From an uncultured Hyphomicrobiales bacterium (GTDB lineage: Bacteria > Pseudomonadota > Alphaproteobacteria > Rhizobiales > Beijerinckiaceae), in the NCBI GenBank assembly GCA_903824185.1, contig CAIJVU010000018.1:1-64000 (forward strand): a DNA stretch of 64,000 nt, written 5' to 3'. Position numbers and translations under genes: made by a program. The notes under the pieces are model-generated. The model ran no database searches. It was given only the letters and a program-made list of their open reading frames with translations, and was not told the origin of the DNA. This document shows, piece after piece, positions 1 to 8,431 of the stretch. The stretch's first letter is position 1. Each line of letters opens with the position of its first letter.

Positions 1-70
1 CGATCTGGTCAGGGATTGATCGTTTGGCGTGACACCTGTTTCGCCAGTCATGATAGGGAGTGATAGGCCC

Positions 71-1366
71 GTGACCGAACCGTTTCCGCTGCAACCGTCT
101 CTCTGGGCCAAGACCGCTGTCGCGCCCGCGTCCACTGAAATGTTATCGGAGGATCTGGAGGCCGATATTTGCATTGTGGGCGGCGGCTATGCCGGACTGT
201 CCACTGCTTTGCATCTGGCGGAAGCTGGCATCAAAGCCGTAGTGCTTGAGGCGCGTGAATGCGGCTGGGGGGCCTCGGGGCGCAATGGCGGGCAGGTCAT
301 TCCCGGCCTGAAATATGATCCCGATGATATGATCAGCACCTATGGCGAAAAGGAGGGACGCAAGCTCCTGACCTTTGCCAGCACCACTGCGGACCGCGTC
401 TTTGATCTGATCGCCCGCTATCAGATGCAGGTGCCGTTCCAGCGGGCTGGCTGGATTCAGGCCGCCCATTCCGAAGATGGATTACAACTCGCCAAAACGC
501 GGGTCACGCAATGGTCAAAGCACGGGGTCGATGCACGCTTGCTGAGCCGTGAGGAAACAACCGAGCGTCTGGGCACGTCCTCTTATTCGGGCGGCTGGCT
601 GGATCCGCGCGGCGGCGGTGTGCAGCCTTTGTCTTATGCACGGGAGCTTGCGCGGGTCGCGATCAGTCTGGGCGCGCGGATTTATACGCAATCGCCGGTG
701 GTCTCCTTGTCGCGCGTGCATGATCGTTATGATGTGGTCACCGCCCAAGGCCATCATGTGCGGGCGCGCAAAGTGGTCTTGTGCACCAATGGCTATACCG
801 ATCAATTGGTGCCGGGCTTGAAGCGCACGATCATCGACGTGAATTCGTTCCAAGTCGCCACCCAGCCTTTGTCTGACAATGTCCGCAAAACCATTTTGCC
901 TTATGGGCAGGTGTCATCCGATACGCGTAAGCTCTTGCTCTATTTCCGCTTGGATCACGAGGGGCGCTTGTTGATGGGTGGTCGCGGGCCGTTCCGTGAG
1001 CCGCGCGGCGATGAGGATTGGGCGCATCTTGAGCGGGTGGTGGGTAAAATGTTCCCGCAGATCAAAGATATTCCCTTTGCCTATCGCTGGGGCGGGCGGG
1101 TTGCTTTGACGGCGGATATGTTGCCGCATTTGCACGAGCCCCAACTGGGCCTCATCATTGATATCGGCTGCATGGGGCGGGGCGTTGGCTTGCAGACCGC
1201 CATGGGCGCGGCCTTGGCCCAATATGTCCTGACAGGCGATGTCAGCGTTCTGCCGTTTCCTTTGCGGCCCATCAATCCCATTCCGTTCCATTCCTTCAGA
1301 CGCATTGGTCTGGGCGCGATCATCGCATGGTATCGCTTTCAGGATGGCGGTGTGCAACAAACCTGA
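71..1366 (+). CDS. FAD-dependent amine/amino-acid oxidoreductase (DAO family, PuuB-like)
   Basis: Flavoprotein of the D-amino-acid oxidase/glycine oxidase fold, closest in layout to gamma-glutamylputrescine oxidase (PuuB). It would oxidise a primary or secondary amine, with FAD reduced and an aldehyde or imine released. The dinucleotide-binding motif GGGYAGLSTALHLAEAG lies about 40 residues from the N-terminus and is followed by GWGASGRNGGQ, the flavin-contacting loop typical of this family; GGRVALTADMLPHLHEP and GCMGRGVGLQTAMG near the C-terminus are the second FAD-contact region. I chose GTG at 71 because AGGGAG at 55-60 is well placed for it and it gives the usual short leader. ATG 50 and GTG 29 are in-frame alternatives. 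The gene is only 36 bp upstream of the YbaK-like gene, so they may be co-transcribed. The substrate is not determinable from sequence. Confidence 0.85.
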   Translation: MTEPFPLQPSLWAKTAVAPASTEMLSEDLEADICIVGGGYAGLSTALHLAEAGIKAVVLEARECGWGASGRNGGQVIPGLKYDPDDMISTYGEKEGRKLLTFASTTADRVFDLIARYQMQVPFQRAGWIQAAHSEDGLQLAKTRVTQWSKHGVDARLLSREETTERLGTSSYSGGWLDPRGGGVQPLSYARELARVAISLGARIYTQSPVVSLSRVHDRYDVVTAQGHHVRARKVVLCTNGYTDQLVPGLKRTIIDVNSFQVATQPLSDNVRKTILPYGQVSSDTRKLLLYFRLDHEGRLLMGGRGPFREPRGDEDWAHLERVVGKMFPQIKDIPFAYRWGGRVALTADMLPHLHEPQLGLIIDIGCMGRGVGLQTAMGAALAQYVLTGDVSVLPFPLRPINPIPFHSFRRIGLGAIIAWYRFQDGGVQQT

Positions 1367-1402
1367 GTGTTGAACCGGAAGCATCAAGGGAAAATGTGAT
1401 CG

Positions 1403-1879
1403 ATGAGTCTTGAATCTGTTAGGCAGTTTTTTGCCACACACGCGCCTGACATCGCCATTATTGAATTGCCTGTCAGCACCGCAACGGTGGAGCTGGCCGC
1501 CAAAGGGCACGGCGTTTTACCGGCGCAAATTGCCAAGACCCTGTGCCTGCGTGTCGGGGAGCAGACCTTTCTGGTTGTAGCGCGCGGGGATGCGCGGCTC
1601 GATAACAAAAAGGCCAAAGCGGTGTTTGGCGGCAAAGTCAGCATGCTCGGGGCCGAGGATGTGCTGGCGCTGACCAGCCATCCGGTGGGCGGCGTATGTC
1701 CTTTCGGCCTGCCGCAACCCATGCCCATTTATTGCGACGTCTCCTTGCAGGATTTCGACGAGGTGGTGCCTGCGGCAGGCTCCACCCATTCCGCGGTCAG
1801 GATTGCACCCAACCGCATGGCCGAACTGGTCGAGGCGCAATGGGTCGATGTCTGTCAGGCTTTCCAGCCGATTGACTGA
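1403..1879 (+). CDS. YbaK/EbsC-family aminoacyl-tRNA deacylase
   Basis: Single-domain protein of 158 residues, the normal size for stand-alone YbaK/ProX-type trans-editing factors, which hydrolyse mischarged aminoacyl-tRNAs (for example Cys- or Ala-tRNA-Pro). The conserved signatures are visible: QIAKTLCLRVG early, with the catalytic-site lysine, then DARLDNKKAKAVFGGKVSMLGAEDV, and the glycine-rich HPVGGVCPFGL loop near residue 95. A YbaK or ProXp-ala subtype cannot be separated by eye. The stop codon abuts the stop of the convergent E1 gene: one TGATCA at 1877-1882 supplies both. An AAGGGAA-type ribosome site precedes the ATG. Confidence 0.85.
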   Translation: MSLESVRQFFATHAPDIAIIELPVSTATVELAAKGHGVLPAQIAKTLCLRVGEQTFLVVARGDARLDNKKAKAVFGGKVSMLGAEDVLALTSHPVGGVCPFGLPQPMPIYCDVSLQDFDEVVPAAGSTHSAVRIAPNRMAELVEAQWVDVCQAFQPID

Positions 1880-4318
1880 TCAGCGGGCCCAATCCATGCG
1901 CGGGCGTGACAGGCGGCTGTGCAGGGAATGGGCGGCTTCCACAATCGCTTGCGCATCAATGCGATAGGTGCGGTAAAGATCAGGCAACGAGCCTGTCTGG
2001 CCGAAATGCTCGACCCCCAAAGCGGCCATGCGGTGCCCCATCACACCACCCATCCAGCCAAGGGTTGCAGGGTGACCATCCAGCACGCTGACCAGACCGC
2101 AATGGGGCGGCAAAGGCCCCAGTAATTTTTCGACATGTGAGGGTTCGGTGCCTTCCCCGCGCTGGCGGGCGCGTTCGGCGGCCGACCAGCCCGCATTCAG
2201 CCGGTCGGCGGAGGTGACCACCAAAAGGCCGATATCGCGGAAGCCCGCCCCCAATTGTCCGACAGCGGCAATGGCTTCGGGCAGGATCGCACCCATTGCT
2301 ACAATCACGCAATCGGGATTGGGGCCCGGACGGCGCAGCCAATAGCCCCCCGCCAGAATGTCGTGTTCGAGTTCGGGGGTCATGGGGCGTTGAAACTGCT
2401 CGATGCTGCGCGTGGACAAGCGCAGATAGACCGATCCCCCTTTGCTGTCGCGCAGCCATGGCACGCCGGGCAGCGTATGCTCGTCGCCCGAGGCGTCACC
2501 ATCGCGCTGCATATAGTCAAAGCCCCAGCGCATGATCACCGCCAATTCATCGACATAAGCGGGCTCGAACGCCGCCAGCCCGTCTTGCGCCATGCCGATC
2601 AGCGGGGTCGCGATGGATTGATGGGCGCCGCCTTCAGGCGCCAATGTAATGCCGGAGGGCGTGGCCACCACCATGAAGCGGGCATCTTGATAACAGGCAT
2701 AATTGAGGGCATCGAGGCCGCGCATGATGAAGGGGTCATAAAGCGTGCCGATGGGCAGCAGCCGCTCGCCATTAATCGTATGCGACAGGCCCAGCGCCGA
2801 CAGCAAAATGAACAGATTCATTTCGGCAATGCCGAGTTCGATATGCTGGCCTTGGGGCGAAAAGTCCCAGACAAAGGTCGATGGAATTTTCTCTTTGCGA
2901 AACAGATCCGCCACCGTATCACGCGCAAATAATTTGCGGCGATTGACCCAGCCGCCGAGATTGGTGGATACCGTCACATCGGGCGCACAGGTCACCACGC
3001 GATCCGCCAAAGCATGATCCGATCCGGCCAATTCATGCAGGATCAAGCCGAAGCCTTGTTGGGTCGCCATCATGCGTTCGGCCCGAAACGGCAGGCTCTT
3101 GGGCACGGCATAGGTTTTGGCTTTCAAGCGCCGCGACCCGCCTTGCACAAAGGGCACCGTTGCGAGAAAAGCGCGTAACTCCTGTTCGGGCAGGGTGCTG
3201 GCTTCGAATTCATCCCATTCATGCCCTTCGCGGATCCCCAGACGCGTGCGCCATGCCTCGATCTGTTTCGGCGTCATCAAGCCCGCATGATTGTCCTTGT
3301 GGCCTTGAAACGGCAGGCCGACGCCTTTGATCGTATAGGCGATGAAACAGACCGGCCGGTCATGGTCGATGCTTTCAAAGGCTTCGAGCAGGCAATCAAG
3401 ATCATGCCCGCCGAGATTGGACATCAAGGCCAGCAATTCTTCATCCGAGCGGCGTTCAATCAAAGCTGTGACAGGTCCCTGATCGCCGATCTCGTCAAGC
3501 AGCCGTTTGCGAAACGCCGCCCCGCCCTGAAAACACAAAGCGGCATAAAGCGGGTTCGGACATGCATCGATCCACTGTTGTAAAACGCTGCCGCCTTCTT
3601 CCGTAAAGGCTTGTTGCATCAAGCGGCCATATTTGATGATGACGACATCCCAGCCGAAATTGCGGAAAATGGCTTCGAGCTTTTCCCACAAGCCTTCGCG
3701 GATCACCGCATCAAGGCTTTGGCGGTTGTAATCGACAACCCACCAGCAATTGCGCAAATCCTGTTTCCAGCCGTCAAGCAGCGCCTCGTAAATATTGCCC
3801 TCGTCCATTTCCGCATCGCCCACCAGCGCGATCATGCGGCCTTTGGGACGCTCCTTCATCCAGCCATGTTCTTTCACATAGTCTTGGACGATGGAGGAGA
3901 ACAGCGTTTGCGCCACGCCAAGCCCCACCGACCCCGTTGAGAAATCCACATCATCGGCGTCTTTGGTGCGCGAGGGATAAGACTGCGCGCCGCCCAAGGC
4001 GCGGAACTGGATGAGTTTGTCGCGGGTCTGACGACCGAACAAATATTGGATCGCGTGATAGACGGGGGAGGCATGCGGCTTCACCGCCACGCGGTCTTCG
4101 GGCCGCAGGATTTTGAAATAAAGGGCGGTCATGATGGTGGCGAGCGAGGCCGAGGAGGCCTGATGCCCGCCCACTTTCAAACCGTCTTCACTGGGCCTGA
4201 TATGGTTGGCGTGATGGATCATCCATGAGGACAGCCAGAGAATTTTTTGCTCAAGCGCTTGCAGCGCGGGCAATTCGGGGCGCATGCGGGCTGGCGATGG
4301 TTTGCGCGTGTTGGTCAT
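1880..4318 (-). CDS. Homodimeric 2-oxoacid dehydrogenase E1 (AceE/MdeB-like transketolase)
   Basis: Thiamine-diphosphate enzyme of the AceE fold, 812 residues, somewhat shorter than enterobacterial AceE (about 887). It would decarboxylate a 2-oxoacid and pass the acyl group to a lipoyl E2. The TPP/Mg site is seen as LVGDAEMDEGN (about residue 165) followed by VVDYNRQSLDA. The pyrimidine-domain glutamate lies in HIELGIAEMNLF (about 490), and PSGITLAPEGGAHQSIATP matches AceE. No lipoyl domain, E2 or E3 is nearby. The divergent neighbour is an Lrp/AsnC regulator, the arrangement known for mdeB (2-oxobutyrate dehydrogenase E1) and mdeR of Pseudomonas putida; 2-oxobutyrate or another branched 2-oxoacid is therefore a reasonable guess. 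A strong GAGGAGG ribosome site precedes the ATG. Confidence 0.85.
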   Translation of the reverse strand: MTNTRKPSPARMRPELPALQALEQKILWLSSWMIHHANHIRPSEDGLKVGGHQASSASLATIMTALYFKILRPEDRVAVKPHASPVYHAIQYLFGRQTRDKLIQFRALGGAQSYPSRTKDADDVDFSTGSVGLGVAQTLFSSIVQDYVKEHGWMKERPKGRMIALVGDAEMDEGNIYEALLDGWKQDLRNCWWVVDYNRQSLDAVIREGLWEKLEAIFRNFGWDVVIIKYGRLMQQAFTEEGGSVLQQWIDACPNPLYAALCFQGGAAFRKRLLDEIGDQGPVTALIERRSDEELLALMSNLGGHDLDCLLEAFESIDHDRPVCFIAYTIKGVGLPFQGHKDNHAGLMTPKQIEAWRTRLGIREGHEWDEFEASTLPEQELRAFLATVPFVQGGSRRLKAKTYAVPKSLPFRAERMMATQQGFGLILHELAGSDHALADRVVTCAPDVTVSTNLGGWVNRRKLFARDTVADLFRKEKIPSTFVWDFSPQGQHIELGIAEMNLFILLSALGLSHTINGERLLPIGTLYDPFIMRGLDALNYACYQDARFMVVATPSGITLAPEGGAHQSIATPLIGMAQDGLAAFEPAYVDELAVIMRWGFDYMQRDGDASGDEHTLPGVPWLRDSKGGSVYLRLSTRSIEQFQRPMTPELEHDILAGGYWLRRPGPNPDCVIVAMGAILPEAIAAVGQLGAGFRDIGLLVVTSADRLNAGWSAAERARQRGEGTEPSHVEKLLGPLPPHCGLVSVLDGHPATLGWMGGVMGHRMAALGVEHFGQTGSLPDLYRTYRIDAQAIVEAAHSLHSRLSRPRMDWAR

Positions 4319-4397
4319 CGGGCGTCCTCCTCGTCGATCATGGGACTGTATCGCGCGGCACGGGGCAGTTTTTCCCTATTTTTTGTTTGAATTGACA

Positions 4398-4420
4398 AAT
4401 ATTTAGAAATTTTTACTATT
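4398..4420 (+). promoter_or_regulatory. AT-rich divergent control region, putative promoter of the Lrp-type gene
   Basis: The 130 bp between the E1 gene and the regulator are markedly AT-rich (4370-4435). A full TTGACA at 4392-4397 is followed after 16 bp by TACTAT at 4414-4419, which fits a sigma-70-type promoter reading into the regulator. Lrp-family proteins usually bind AT-rich DNA in their own divergent promoter, so the same stretch is the likely operator for autoregulation and for control of the E1 gene. This is inference from motif and position only. Confidence 0.4.
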
Positions 4421-4448
4421 AAATGAACCTTTATTGGAAAATATTGTC

Positions 4449-4925
4449 ATGAAAAGCCCAACCCATATCGAGCTCGACCAAACCGACCGCAAGATTCTGT
4501 CTCTGCTGCAAACCGATTGCCGTCTGACGCTTGCCGATGTCGCGGAAAAGGTCGGCCTGTCGGTCTCGCCCTGTCACCGCCGCATCAAGCGGATGGAGGA
4601 GAATGGCGTTGTCTTGCGCTATGCGGCGATGGTGGACCAGCGGGCGGTCGGCTTGCCGGTCTCTGTTTTTGTCTCGATCAAATTGGAACGGCAGAAGGAG
4701 GAGGATCTCGAACGCTTCGCCAAAGCCATCGCCTCATGGCAGGAGGTGGTGGAATGTTATCTGATGACCGGACCGCGTGATTATTTGTTGCGGGTGGTTG
4801 TGGCGGATCTTGTGGCCTATGAGCAATTCATCAAACAAAAACTGACTCGCCTTGATGGGCTCTCGTCGATCGAGTCATCCTTTGCGCTCGATCAGGTCAA
4901 ATTTGCGGTATCGCTGCCCTTGTGA
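4449..4925 (+). CDS. Lrp/AsnC-family transcriptional regulator
   Basis: 158-residue regulator with the two usual parts. The N-terminal winged helix-turn-helix contains DQTDRKILSLLQTDCRLTLADVAEKVGLSVSPCHRRIKRMEE. The C-terminal RAM effector-binding domain contains ECYLMTGPRDYLLRVVVADL and ends in SSFALDQVKFAVSLPL, a typical Lrp ending. It is divergent from the 2-oxoacid dehydrogenase E1 gene and probably controls it in response to an amino acid such as methionine or a branched-chain amino acid (compare MdeR). I chose ATG 4449, with GGAAA 8 bp upstream. An in-frame TTG at 4434 would add five residues and is less likely. Confidence 0.9.
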   Translation: MKSPTHIELDQTDRKILSLLQTDCRLTLADVAEKVGLSVSPCHRRIKRMEENGVVLRYAAMVDQRAVGLPVSVFVSIKLERQKEEDLERFAKAIASWQEVVECYLMTGPRDYLLRVVVADLVAYEQFIKQKLTRLDGLSSIESSFALDQVKFAVSLPL

Positions 4926-4929
4926 TCAC

Positions 4930-6129
4930 TCACATGCCGCGCGGCAGATAAAGCGCCAGCATGGCCATGGTCAGGGTCAGCAAGGCGCTGATGATAAACA
5001 CAAAGGGCAGGGGCAAAAACCACAAGGCCACCGCCATGATACCGGGCATGATGATGGGCCCGACATGCCGGAAGGTCATAAAAACCGAGGTCATGGCCGG
5101 TCGTTCCAAGGGTTTGACAGCGCGCAGAAACGGTACATTGCCGCCCCCGTCAATCACGGTCGCCACAAAGGCCGCACAGACCAGCAAAACAAGACAGGCG
5201 CTCGGATTGTCAAGCAAAGCACAACCTGCCGCAGCGAATGTCAGAACAGACGTGCCGCCATAGGCCGACATCATCAATTTGCGCATGCTGAAGCGGCGCG
5301 CCAGCCGCGCCCAGACCCGCGCCAGCAATAAAGGCAGCATCCCTAATGTGACAATGAAGCCGCCAAGCTCGGGGCCATAGCCCGCTTGTTTGGTATAGAT
5401 CGGCGCATAGATGAAATAGATCAGCCACCAGCCATTGCGTCCGAAGGCCAAAAGCCATGACAGGCGCAAGCGCGGCTGCTTGATAAAACGACGCACGGCA
5501 TTGAGCGGATTGGGCAGGCTTTGTTTGCTCTGCTCCACGCCTTCGGTTTTGATAATGCCGGTCAGCACAAACATCATGACCAGCGACAGCACCGACAATC
5601 CGCTGACCCAATAGCCTGCACTGTCTGCGACATGCTGCCCCAGCGAAACACCGATCCACGGGCCCACGGCAAAACACCCCCCCGCAAAAACCAGACGCTT
5701 GGCCTCGAAACTTTGCAGACTGCGGCGCGGAATATTATCCAGCAGATAGAGGTTGAGCGCCACATCCAGCGAGGCCGTTGCCAGCGCTTGCAAAATCAAA
5801 CCGATCACCAAAGTCGGCGTGGCATGGCGGCTTAACAGCACAATGGCCGTCAGATGCAGCAGCGTTCCGACAAACACCACCCTGCGCCGTGGAATCCTTT
5901 GCATCACTTGCGGAATGATCAGAATGGTCAACAGGCCGGTGATGGCGGTCGTGAAATAAACCACGCTCACGAGTTTTGCATCTTGCAACAGCGCATAGGC
6001 TTTGAGCGGGATCAGCGTCAGCAACACCGAACGCGACAGCGCGTCAAAAGCAAACAGACAGATAAAGGCCCATGGCGCGGGAGAGGGGCTGTCGTTGTCG
6101 GACGGCGTCTGGAGAGAAAAAAGGGCCAT
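4930..6129 (-). CDS. Major facilitator superfamily transporter
   Basis: 399-residue hydrophobic protein with about twelve predicted membrane helices, the MFS norm. The first half has helices around FDALSRSVLLTLIPLKAYALL and VVYFTTAITGLLTILIIPQVM followed by the basic loop QRIPRRRVV, the position of the family A-like motif between helices 2 and 3. A soluble central loop (KTEGVEQSKQSLPNPLNAVRRFIKQP) divides the halves. The substrate is unknown; the general form resembles drug or metabolite exporters. The gene converges on the Lrp-type regulator with a 4 bp gap. Its start lies 36 bp from the small gene that ends at 6164 on the same strand, so it could be the last gene of the leftward operon that begins at 13684. 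Confidence 0.85.
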   Translation of the reverse strand: MALFSLQTPSDNDSPSPAPWAFICLFAFDALSRSVLLTLIPLKAYALLQDAKLVSVVYFTTAITGLLTILIIPQVMQRIPRRRVVFVGTLLHLTAIVLLSRHATPTLVIGLILQALATASLDVALNLYLLDNIPRRSLQSFEAKRLVFAGGCFAVGPWIGVSLGQHVADSAGYWVSGLSVLSLVMMFVLTGIIKTEGVEQSKQSLPNPLNAVRRFIKQPRLRLSWLLAFGRNGWWLIYFIYAPIYTKQAGYGPELGGFIVTLGMLPLLLARVWARLARRFSMRKLMMSAYGGTSVLTFAAAGCALLDNPSACLVLLVCAAFVATVIDGGGNVPFLRAVKPLERPAMTSVFMTFRHVGPIIMPGIMAVALWFLPLPFVFIISALLTLTMAMLALYLPRGM

Positions 6130-6163
6130 GGGTCTTTCTAAGCAACAAGCGCAAACACGGGTG

Positions 6164-6427
6164 TTAAAGAGTGGGGTGCGGCGGTGAGGGCGTTTTTCGT
6201 TTATGGGCTTCGGTGATGATGGTCTTTTTGAGAATGCGGACCGCGCCCACCATCAGCAAATTGAGATCGCGCACGATGTAATCGGCCAGCTCAGCATCCG
6301 AAATTGTCTCCTCCGTGATATCGAGCCGGAAGTCTTGCCCTTGCAGCCCGCCGCCATTCGAGAAATCAATTTCAAAGTCAAAGCACACGCGTTTGTCTTG
6401 TGTCGGCTGGGTCATGGCGGGGCTCAT
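6164..6427 (-). CDS. Small conserved protein of unknown function
   Basis: 87-residue acidic protein that I do not recognise as a named family. It has a short polar N-terminus, a likely beta-rich core (CFDFEIDFSNGGGLQGQDF, then RLDITEETISDAELADYIV) and a hydrophobic stretch NLLMVGAVRILKKTII. The tail is basic and proline-rich. There is no signal peptide, cysteine pair or catalytic motif. It follows the hydratase-like gene by about 130 bp on the same strand and probably belongs to that operon. ATG 6415 is an alternative start; neither start has a strong ribosome site. The regular charge pattern suggests a real gene, possibly an accessory subunit or a pathway-specific binding protein. Confidence 0.6.
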   Translation of the reverse strand: MSPAMTQPTQDKRVCFDFEIDFSNGGGLQGQDFRLDITEETISDAELADYIVRDLNLLMVGAVRILKKTIITEAHKRKTPSPPHPTL

Positions 6428-6555
6428 GGAGAGGCATCTTCTTTTTTTAAAGCATATTTCCCCTGATGCGAGAAGACAGGCTGTTCATATTTGGAACCTT
6501 GCATGGCAGGGATGCAAAAGCACCTCGGGCTTGCAGCGCCAGTGGCAAGACCTGC

Positions 6556-7386
6556 TCAGACAAAACGGATCTCAGCAGGCGGCAAATCGAGGCCGAACAG
6601 TTCCGTGCGCCATGTATCCGCGTGCTTGACCGGAAAGGCGCGGGTCAGCGTGCCGGTCGTCACAATCTCGCCTGCTTGCAGGTCGGGATTATAGGGATCG
6701 TTTTCAAGCACTAAAACGAGATGGCGCAAGGCACTGAGCGGGCCATCAAGCACATTGCGGGCAAAGCCTGTATCCACGCAGGTCTCGTGATGAAAAAGGT
6801 CGATGGAGAAATGCGCCAGCGCCTCAAGCCAAGCGGCCTGCTCCCCGTCTTTGAACACATGCGGCGGGCCGATCAGCAGCGCGCCATGCAAGCCGCAACC
6901 GGCAATGGTGTCGGCCACCGAAAAGCGCCAATCCGGAAACAGCGATTGCACCAGCTCAAATCCATGCGCCACCCATTCCATGCAAGCGAGCAGGGCGGCT
7001 TCATCCATAGACGAATTCGGCTTGCTTTTCAGTTTGAAAACAATTTCGGGTTCGATGCGCGGTTCCGCCAGTCCTTTGAGATGAAACGGCCCCTTTTGGT
7101 TGCTGAGATAGGAAACGGTGCTGTCGTAAATGTCCCCCCAGATCGGTTGATGGACATCATATTCATCCCAGATCGTGCGGTTGGTAAAACCGATTTTGCG
7201 CCCCAGCGGTGTTTCGCCTTTCTGGATGCGGCGCATGCGCAAAGAGGAGGTAATCTGGTAGGCGTTTTGCGCGTCGAGGCTATGGGTCCGCTGCGTGAAA
7301 GGCAGGGTCTGCCGGCCGGTGCCCAGCAATTCCATCACCTCGTCGGTGATGGCGGCAAATGGTTTTTGGTTGTCAATCCGCCGCAC
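6556..7386 (-). CDS. 2-keto-4-pentenoate hydratase-like enzyme (MhpD/HpaH family)
   Basis: 276-residue member of the fumarylacetoacetate-hydrolase-like fold. MhpD, XylJ and HpaH hydrate 2-hydroxy-dienoates in aromatic meta-cleavage; relatives decarboxylate 4-oxalocrotonate. The signatures are RRIQKGETPLGRKIGFTN (conserved GRKIG loop), then IEPEIVFKLKSKP with the metal-binding Glu residues, and ADTIAGCGLHGALLIGP. I placed the start at GTG 7386: AAAGGG lies 7-8 nt upstream, and the resulting N-terminus begins just before the family domain. The longer frame extending to 7734 is a by-product of the overlapping ATPase gene. No other meta-cleavage gene is present, so the substrate is probably not a simple catechol product. 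Confidence 0.8.
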   Translation of the reverse strand: MRRIDNQKPFAAITDEVMELLGTGRQTLPFTQRTHSLDAQNAYQITSSLRMRRIQKGETPLGRKIGFTNRTIWDEYDVHQPIWGDIYDSTVSYLSNQKGPFHLKGLAEPRIEPEIVFKLKSKPNSSMDEAALLACMEWVAHGFELVQSLFPDWRFSVADTIAGCGLHGALLIGPPHVFKDGEQAAWLEALAHFSIDLFHHETCVDTGFARNVLDGPLSALRHLVLVLENDPYNPDLQAGEIVTTGTLTRAFPVKHADTWRTELFGLDLPPAEIRFV

Positions 7387-7423
7387 GATGAAGCCCTTTT
7401 GTTGGAGGACGAGGGAAAAAACC

Positions 7424-8431
7424 TCACACCGAGGGGCCGACCCCTTGAAGGGCCAGCGTGCGGGCGTGATGGCACCGCACCTGATGGCCTTGCCCCAGAT
7501 CCTGCAAGTGCGGACGTTCGCTTTTGCATTGGTCGGTGGCAAAGGAACAGCGCGGATGAAAGGCACAACCAGAGGGCGGATTGGCCGCGTCTGCCACCTC
7601 GCGCGAAAGAATGATCCGCTCTTGCCGTGCACGCGGGTCAGGCTTGGGCACCGCCGACAACAAGGCCTCGGTGTAAGGATGGCGCGGGGTGACAAACAAG
7701 GCTTCGGTGGGGGCGATTTCCACAAGCTGGCCAAGATACATCACAGCCACCCGGTCGCTGACATGTTTCACCACGCTCAGATCATGCGCCACAAACAGAT
7801 AGCTCAGGCCAAGCCGGTCTTGCAGATCAAGCAAGAGATTGATGATTTGCGCCTGCACCGACACATCAAGGGCCGAGACCGGTTCATCCGCCACAATCAA
7901 AGACGGGTTGAGCGCCAAGGCCCGCGCGATGCCGATGCGCTGGCGTTGTCCGCCGGAAAAGGCATGTGGAAAGCGGTTCATATAGGCGGTGGGCAGGCTG
8001 ACAAGATCGAGCAATTCACGTACACGCGCGCGGCGCTCGCTTTCATTGTCCATGCCGTTGATCAGCAAGGGTTCGGCAATCAAATCGCCCACCATCATGC
8101 GCGGATTGAGCGAGGAGAACGGGTCTTGGAAGACCATTTGCATATGCCGCCGGAAGGGTTTCAATTCGGCTTTTTGCAACGGCGCGAGATCGGTGGTTTT
8201 TCCGTCAATCGTGATGTTGATTTCACCCGATGACGGTTGCAGCGCACGCATGATGCAGCGCGAGGCGGTGGTTTTGCCGCAACCGCTTTCGCCAACCAGC
8301 GCCAGCGTTTCCCCGCGCGCGACTGAAAAACTCACATCATCCACGGCTTTCACATGGCCAACCAGCTTGCGCAACAGGCCCTTATGAATGGGGAAATATT
8401 TTTTGAGATTTTTGACGTCCAGAATGGTCAT
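7424..8431 (-). CDS. Oligopeptide-type ABC transporter ATPase (OppF/DppF-like)
   Basis: 335-residue ATP-binding subunit energising the importer encoded upstream. Walker A is [12 protein letters not shown] (about residue 48), the Q-loop is [14 protein letters not shown], the signature [19 protein letters not shown] (about 150), and Walker [14 protein letters not shown] with the switch His in FVAHDLSVV. The C-terminal oligopeptide-transporter extension [23 protein letters not shown] has four cysteines, as in DppD/F proteins that carry an iron-sulfur cluster. The start overlaps the stop of the preceding ATPase gene by ATGA, showing translational coupling. Together the two proteins form the heterodimeric motor. 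Confidence 0.92.
   Translation of the reverse strand: MTILDVKNLKKYFPIHKGLLRKLVGHVKAVDDVSFSVARGETLALVGESGCGKTTASRCIMRALQPSSGEINITIDGKTTDLAPLQKAELKPFRRHMQMVFQDPFSSLNPRMMVGDLIAEPLLINGMDNESERRARVRELLDLVSLPTAYMNRFPHAFSGGQRQRIGIARALALNPSLIVADEPVSALDVSVQAQIINLLLDLQDRLGLSYLFVAHDLSVVKHVSDRVAVMYLGQLVEIAPTEALFVTPRHPYTEALLSAVPKPDPRARQERIILSREVADAANPPSGCAFHPRCSFATDQCKSERPHLQDLGQGHQVRCHHARTLALQGVGPSV

Noticed and set aside
7387-7734. N-terminal extension of the hydratase-like frame
   Set aside because: Overlaps the ATPase gene in another frame and encodes Pro/Arg-rich sequence; the family domain begins only after GTG 7386, which has a ribosome site.
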